Below, piece by piece: positions 60,011 to 64,000 of a stretch of DNA of 64,000 nt. How positions within the stretch are numbered: position 1 is the stretch's first letter; every line of letters starts with the position of its first letter. The stretch is from NCBI GenBank assembly GCA_037957365.1, contig JARHVA010008423.1, forward strand, positions 272,501-336,500, written 5' to 3'. The DNA is from Torreya grandis. Lineage: Eukaryota > Streptophyta > Pinopsida > Cupressales > Taxaceae. The translations under genes and the position numbers were made by a program. Under the pieces are notes generated by a model. It was not told where the DNA came from, searched no databases, and was given only the letters and a program-made list of their open reading frames with translations.

Positions 60011-61900
60011 TATAGATATAAATTAATGGTGTGATTTAAATTCAAATGGATCAAAGTGTTTGATGCTTAAACTAAGTAAATATTGAGTTCCTTACAAAAG
60101 GATAAAGAGAGTGTGTTCATTCCAAGATTTATGGAATCAACGAGATGAGGACAAGTGTTTGATGTTTAATGTCATGTAGAGATAGAGATTGAGCTACATA
60201 TAGGATATCGATGAAGCGCATTAAGTCAAATAGTCAAGATGAAGATCCAATAATCAGTGTTGAAAGGTAAAGGTAAATTTCCTTACAATAATATTGATGG
60301 TGCATGATTAATATAAGCAACAAGGACATGAGATGAAAGCAAAGTGACCAAATTTTTACCAAGACCGTTTGCATTTGAATATTTGAATTTTCAAAGAAAA
60401 AACTATTGCTCTATATTTTGGCTATATCTTTTGATCTATGTATAATTTAATCATGGTGTAAAACATGAACTTATAGAGGACTCCAAGGTGAATCTATAAA
60501 TATATATTTGAATATATAAAAGTGTGTATAGATATAGTTATGAAGGTTAAAAGTTGACTGTGTTTTCATATATGTTTTGCAAATGACGTTTGAGATTGTT
60601 TTGATATTGTTTCAATATCTCTTGATGAATTAGCTATTGGGGAATGTTTTAGACTCCATAAGGACCATTTTTGTACATTATGAGGGTTTTACCAATAATA
60701 TGTAGTATGAACAAAGGTTTATAAGTTGATTGTGTATTTGCTCATGGTAACTATGTGCACAAAATGTTGATTGAGTGATTTATGCTTAAGTATAAGGGTA
60801 TTGTGATGGTTATTGGCACTTAAGGAGGATATATAGATCATGTGGAATGGGTCCATATATTTTTAATTGGTTTTTAATTCTTTTTTTGTTTGATTAAGTG
60901 CTAAATGGGTGAATAGGTATCCATGAGACCTATAAGAGCTACAGGAGCCTAATAGAAAGGTGCAGCTGCTTAAGGATGACCCATAGATGTTATGGCCAAC
61001 CTATGAAGATTATGTTAAGCTATGTATTCATATTATATATGTATTAAGGGTTAAGGTATGCCTAATGTTTAACCAATATGTTGATAATCATGATAGATCT
61101 ATAAATGGTGAAATCAAATGTGTTGGTTTATAGACTTGTGTGAGATTTTTTTAGAAAGGCTTGTGGGTATGTGCATGGATTTGGGGGATAATTCCATGTA
61201 AATTTAAGGTAATGTGATCATTTTATTTAATTAAAATGATCATATTATTTAAATTATGGCTCAAAAATTATTGTGCCATAATGCGTACATGTTATTGAGA
61301 AAATAATAGCACGTATACGTTATTGTAAATTCAAATAATGCATATGCATTATATAATGTGTATGTATTATATAGTGTAATATAAAATGTGTACACATATG
61401 CATTAATTTTTTATAAGACAAAAACCATTTCTACAAGCATTTGAAAGTTTCACATGAAGTCAACTTTGGCTATAAGATTATATTTACTACTTTAAATTTT
61501 AAGTATATTTTCTTATACTTCAAATTTATTTTTGTAAATATAATAAATTAGGGTCACCCAACATCTGATAGAGTTGGTCTCATAGATGAGCTCCTTATGA
61601 TGTATAAAATAGTTTTTCAAAATGCAATTAGGTCAATACTTAGGCATTTTCAGGGTCAAGTATTAAACCTAGGGATTTCAGGATATAACTTTTGCAATTG
61701 ATATCCATTTTTTGTAAACATATAGTCATTTTTTAGGTTTTTATGCCTTCTAAATTAATTCATATCATTTTTAGGAGTCCTAAGTTTATCAAAATTTAAG
61801 TTTTAAACCAATAACTTTTAAATTGATCCACAGTGGTGTGATTGGGGTAGCATAGGTCACATTGATGACCTACACACATCAAACAACCACTTTATGTTAA
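60011..61900. other. No recognisable gene; AT-rich with a palindromic cluster
   Basis: No open frame above 60 codons and no protein motif in either strand. A cluster of palindromes lies at 61270-61400, including ATAATGCATATGCATTAT (61335-61352, perfect 18 bp) and ACGTATACGT (61313-61322). Confidence 0.5.
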
Positions 61901-61909
61901 TTTCACTTG

Positions 61910-62395
61910 TTCATCATCCCTCCATCATATTTGATCACTTATTACTCATGCCTCATCACCCTAATCACTCTCTAATCATTATTCATTATCCATAATCACT
62001 CCCTCATTGACACTCACTATCCTTAGTCATCTTTAATCACTCCCTTATGATCCCTAATTATTCCCTCATTGACCCTCACTATGCCTCATTATCCCTAATA
62101 ACTCACTCCTTTTACCTCCTCATCTATTATCATTCCTTAATTGACCCTCACCATCCCTCATCATCTTTAATCTCTCCCTTATCATCCATAATCACTCCCT
62201 CATTAGATCTCACCATCCCTCACCATCCCTAATCACTCACTTATTGGCATTTACCATCCATGATCATCACTTCATCATCCATAATCACTTTCTCCTCATC
62301 ACTCATCATCTCTAATCATTCACATATTGACCCTAACTATTATTCATCATTTATAATAACACTCTCATTTCCCCTCACCATCCCTCATGATGTAG
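61910..62395 (+). repeat. Pyrimidine-rich minisatellite
   Basis: Words CATCCCTAATCACTC, CCCTCATTGACCCTCAC and CATCCCTCATCATC alternate across ~480 bp as a degenerate array of ~18-20 and ~36-40 bp periods. The + strand is C/T-rich. Open frames at 62047-62232 and 62260-62472 are products of the repeat (LIDPHH-type words). Confidence 0.82.
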
Positions 62396-64000
62396 AGCCC
62401 TATTTCACACTCTACTTGTCCAAGCTCTTTGCTAATATCCACCTAGATTTCACTTTATCTTTTCTTGCTTGATCTCTATCTTTTGACCCTGCATACATTT
62501 AAATTTCACATATTTATTTTATTCATTTCATTTATTATTCACCATTATTTGGATGGTCTTACTAAACTCTTCATTCTATTCTCCTTACTTAATACATTCA
62601 ATCTCTCTTACTTTGAGACTACCCCCCTTACTAATGTTTATGATTTATAACAACTTGGATCAAATATCATCTATGGTTCCTTAGGCTTTAATAGGGATAT
62701 GAAAATTTTCCTTCCACTCCTTTTATTTCTCTCTAACTTCTCAACCCAACTTAACTTCTCAACACAATCCTCATATCATATACTACCTCTTACTCTATCA
62801 TAAACTCTTCTTGTACAGACTAAAATAATCAAATCAACCTAATTTATGGATACAATATAACATATCCCATCACTTCACAAAGGTCTTTACTTTTGTTCAG
62901 CTATTTGATAACTTCTTTTGGCTCTTTCTACTCTTAGATTAGGTCTTTAGGTTTCCTTCTACCCTATCTACCACACAGTCCTCCCCCATCCATACTTATC
63001 CATACTTACACAACTTAAAAACACTATATTATATTTATGCATGTTTAACTCAAAATTTTCACCAAGTTTCATGAATTATTGATGGTTACGACTCCTAAAA
63101 ACCCTAATAAAGAGTTTGGACTAGTTTTATAGACTTGAGAAAGGTCAAAATGAGATTTCAATCTTCCAAAGGCATTTATAATGACTTTGAATATTGGATT
63201 AGGTTTTATTTTACCCTATTAACATTTTACAAGTTTTATATTTCCATTTTTAAGATATAGTAGATTGACCTAACCAAATTGTAATAGATTGTGTACTCAA
63301 TCATAGGTCTGTAGTAATCTAAGAAGATGTTATTTATTCTAATTCATTCCAAAAAGGGTTATAAATAAAAATGAAGGATAAAAATCCTCTACACAATGTT
63401 TAAAAATTTCAAAAAATCAATACCTTCCATCTATAACACTCAATTTTCCAATTTCCACAAGATACTACTTTGACTATGTTAAGTTTCTTGATGACTGCAA
63501 GACTGTGTTAGTTTTATTTTTGCTCATCCAAATATATGAAATCTACTTGAAAGAATATAAGACTTAATTATAATATTATAATAAACTCACCAAAATATAA
63601 ATTTGAATTTTCACTCAAATACATGCATATACCTTCTCACATAGATGTATACTTAGAACTTTTAGTCATAAAAGACAGGGTTGTGTTGTTTAACACAAAA
63701 TGTCCTTAGCATAATAACAATATAAAATGTTTAAAGACTATTAATTAATTATTAATATAAATTTAATAATTATTCATACATTCTAAAATGCCATCAAATA
63801 TAATCTCCTCTTCTATAAGACTCTAACCTTCACTCAGATTTCAAGGCATAGTTTGTAAAAGCACAGGGTATATAGTTTGTAATTTGAAAATTCAAAAGAT
63901 TTGAAATTCAAATGAAAAATTATATAATCACCATAAAATAAAAGGTATTTTTAACTTACCAGTCACACCAAGATCACAAATAACTTTTTACTAATCACGT
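62396..64000. other. No recognisable feature
   Basis: AT-rich, T/C-skewed at first, without open frames of note (62465-62650 has no motif). No LTR edge, primer site or pol block was seen to the end of the window. Confidence 0.45.

Noticed and set aside
61910..62395. CRISPR-like array
   Set aside because: Repeats are degenerate and have no constant-length unique spacers; this is a minisatellite in a eukaryotic context.

Overview
The window looks like intergenic DNA from a seed plant with a large, repeat-filled genome; a gymnosperm or similarly bloated genome is plausible but not provable here. It is AT-rich, CpG-poor and full of stop codons. Every recognisable protein relic belongs to a plant LTR retrotransposon, apart from one possible captured host-gene fragment. 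I found no intact host gene, tRNA, rRNA or CRISPR array. Nothing here is likely to act as a gene set: the content is a layered record of insertions. Region 1 (1-18024): an old Ty1/Copia element on the + strand (RT-RNase H at 1-1352, resuming at 17437, 3' LTR from 17696) is split by a 16.1 kb Ty3/Gypsy element (1353-17431). That element has two ~1.2 kb LTRs, gag, DNGS-type protease, RT, RNase H, a second RNase H (hallmark of the Tat lineage), integrase and a 2.2 kb 3' non-coding tail. Region 2 (18025-26822): an unrecognised degenerate sequence is split by a younger, internally deleted Copia element on the - strand (21500-25448) with a perfect 5-bp target duplication, a near-perfect initiator-Met tRNA primer site and CpG-rich arrays of a palindromic ACCGACRTCGGT motif. 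Region 3 (26823-30383): a long GT microsatellite followed by a short CA tract, then a ~2.6 kb inverted repeat with diverged ~0.94 kb arms. Region 4 (30384-51601): a - strand Gypsy-type element with ~3.0 kb LTRs that keeps only a gag relic. A 6.85 kb non-coding LTR element (31110-37958) sits inside its 3' LTR and a 5.4 kb Copia element (43959-49349) inside its 5' LTR. The two 3 kb LTRs act as filled and empty alleles of each other, so these insertion edges can be read to the base. The 3 kb LTRs also carry a chromodomain-like fragment on the - strand. Region 5 (51602-64000): pieces of at least one older + strand LTR-element family (LTR end at 51788, LTR 54819-57758, protease-like and Asn/Asp-rich gag-like relics), a ~205-bp tandem repeat, a pyrimidine-rich minisatellite and sequence I cannot identify. 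Insertion order where readable: old elements first, then the 3 kb-LTR element and the Tat Gypsy, then the nested Copia and non-coding elements; the 21500-25448 Copia looks youngest because its LTRs are the most alike. All domain calls come from reading motifs by eye; boundaries marked approximate could move by tens of bases.
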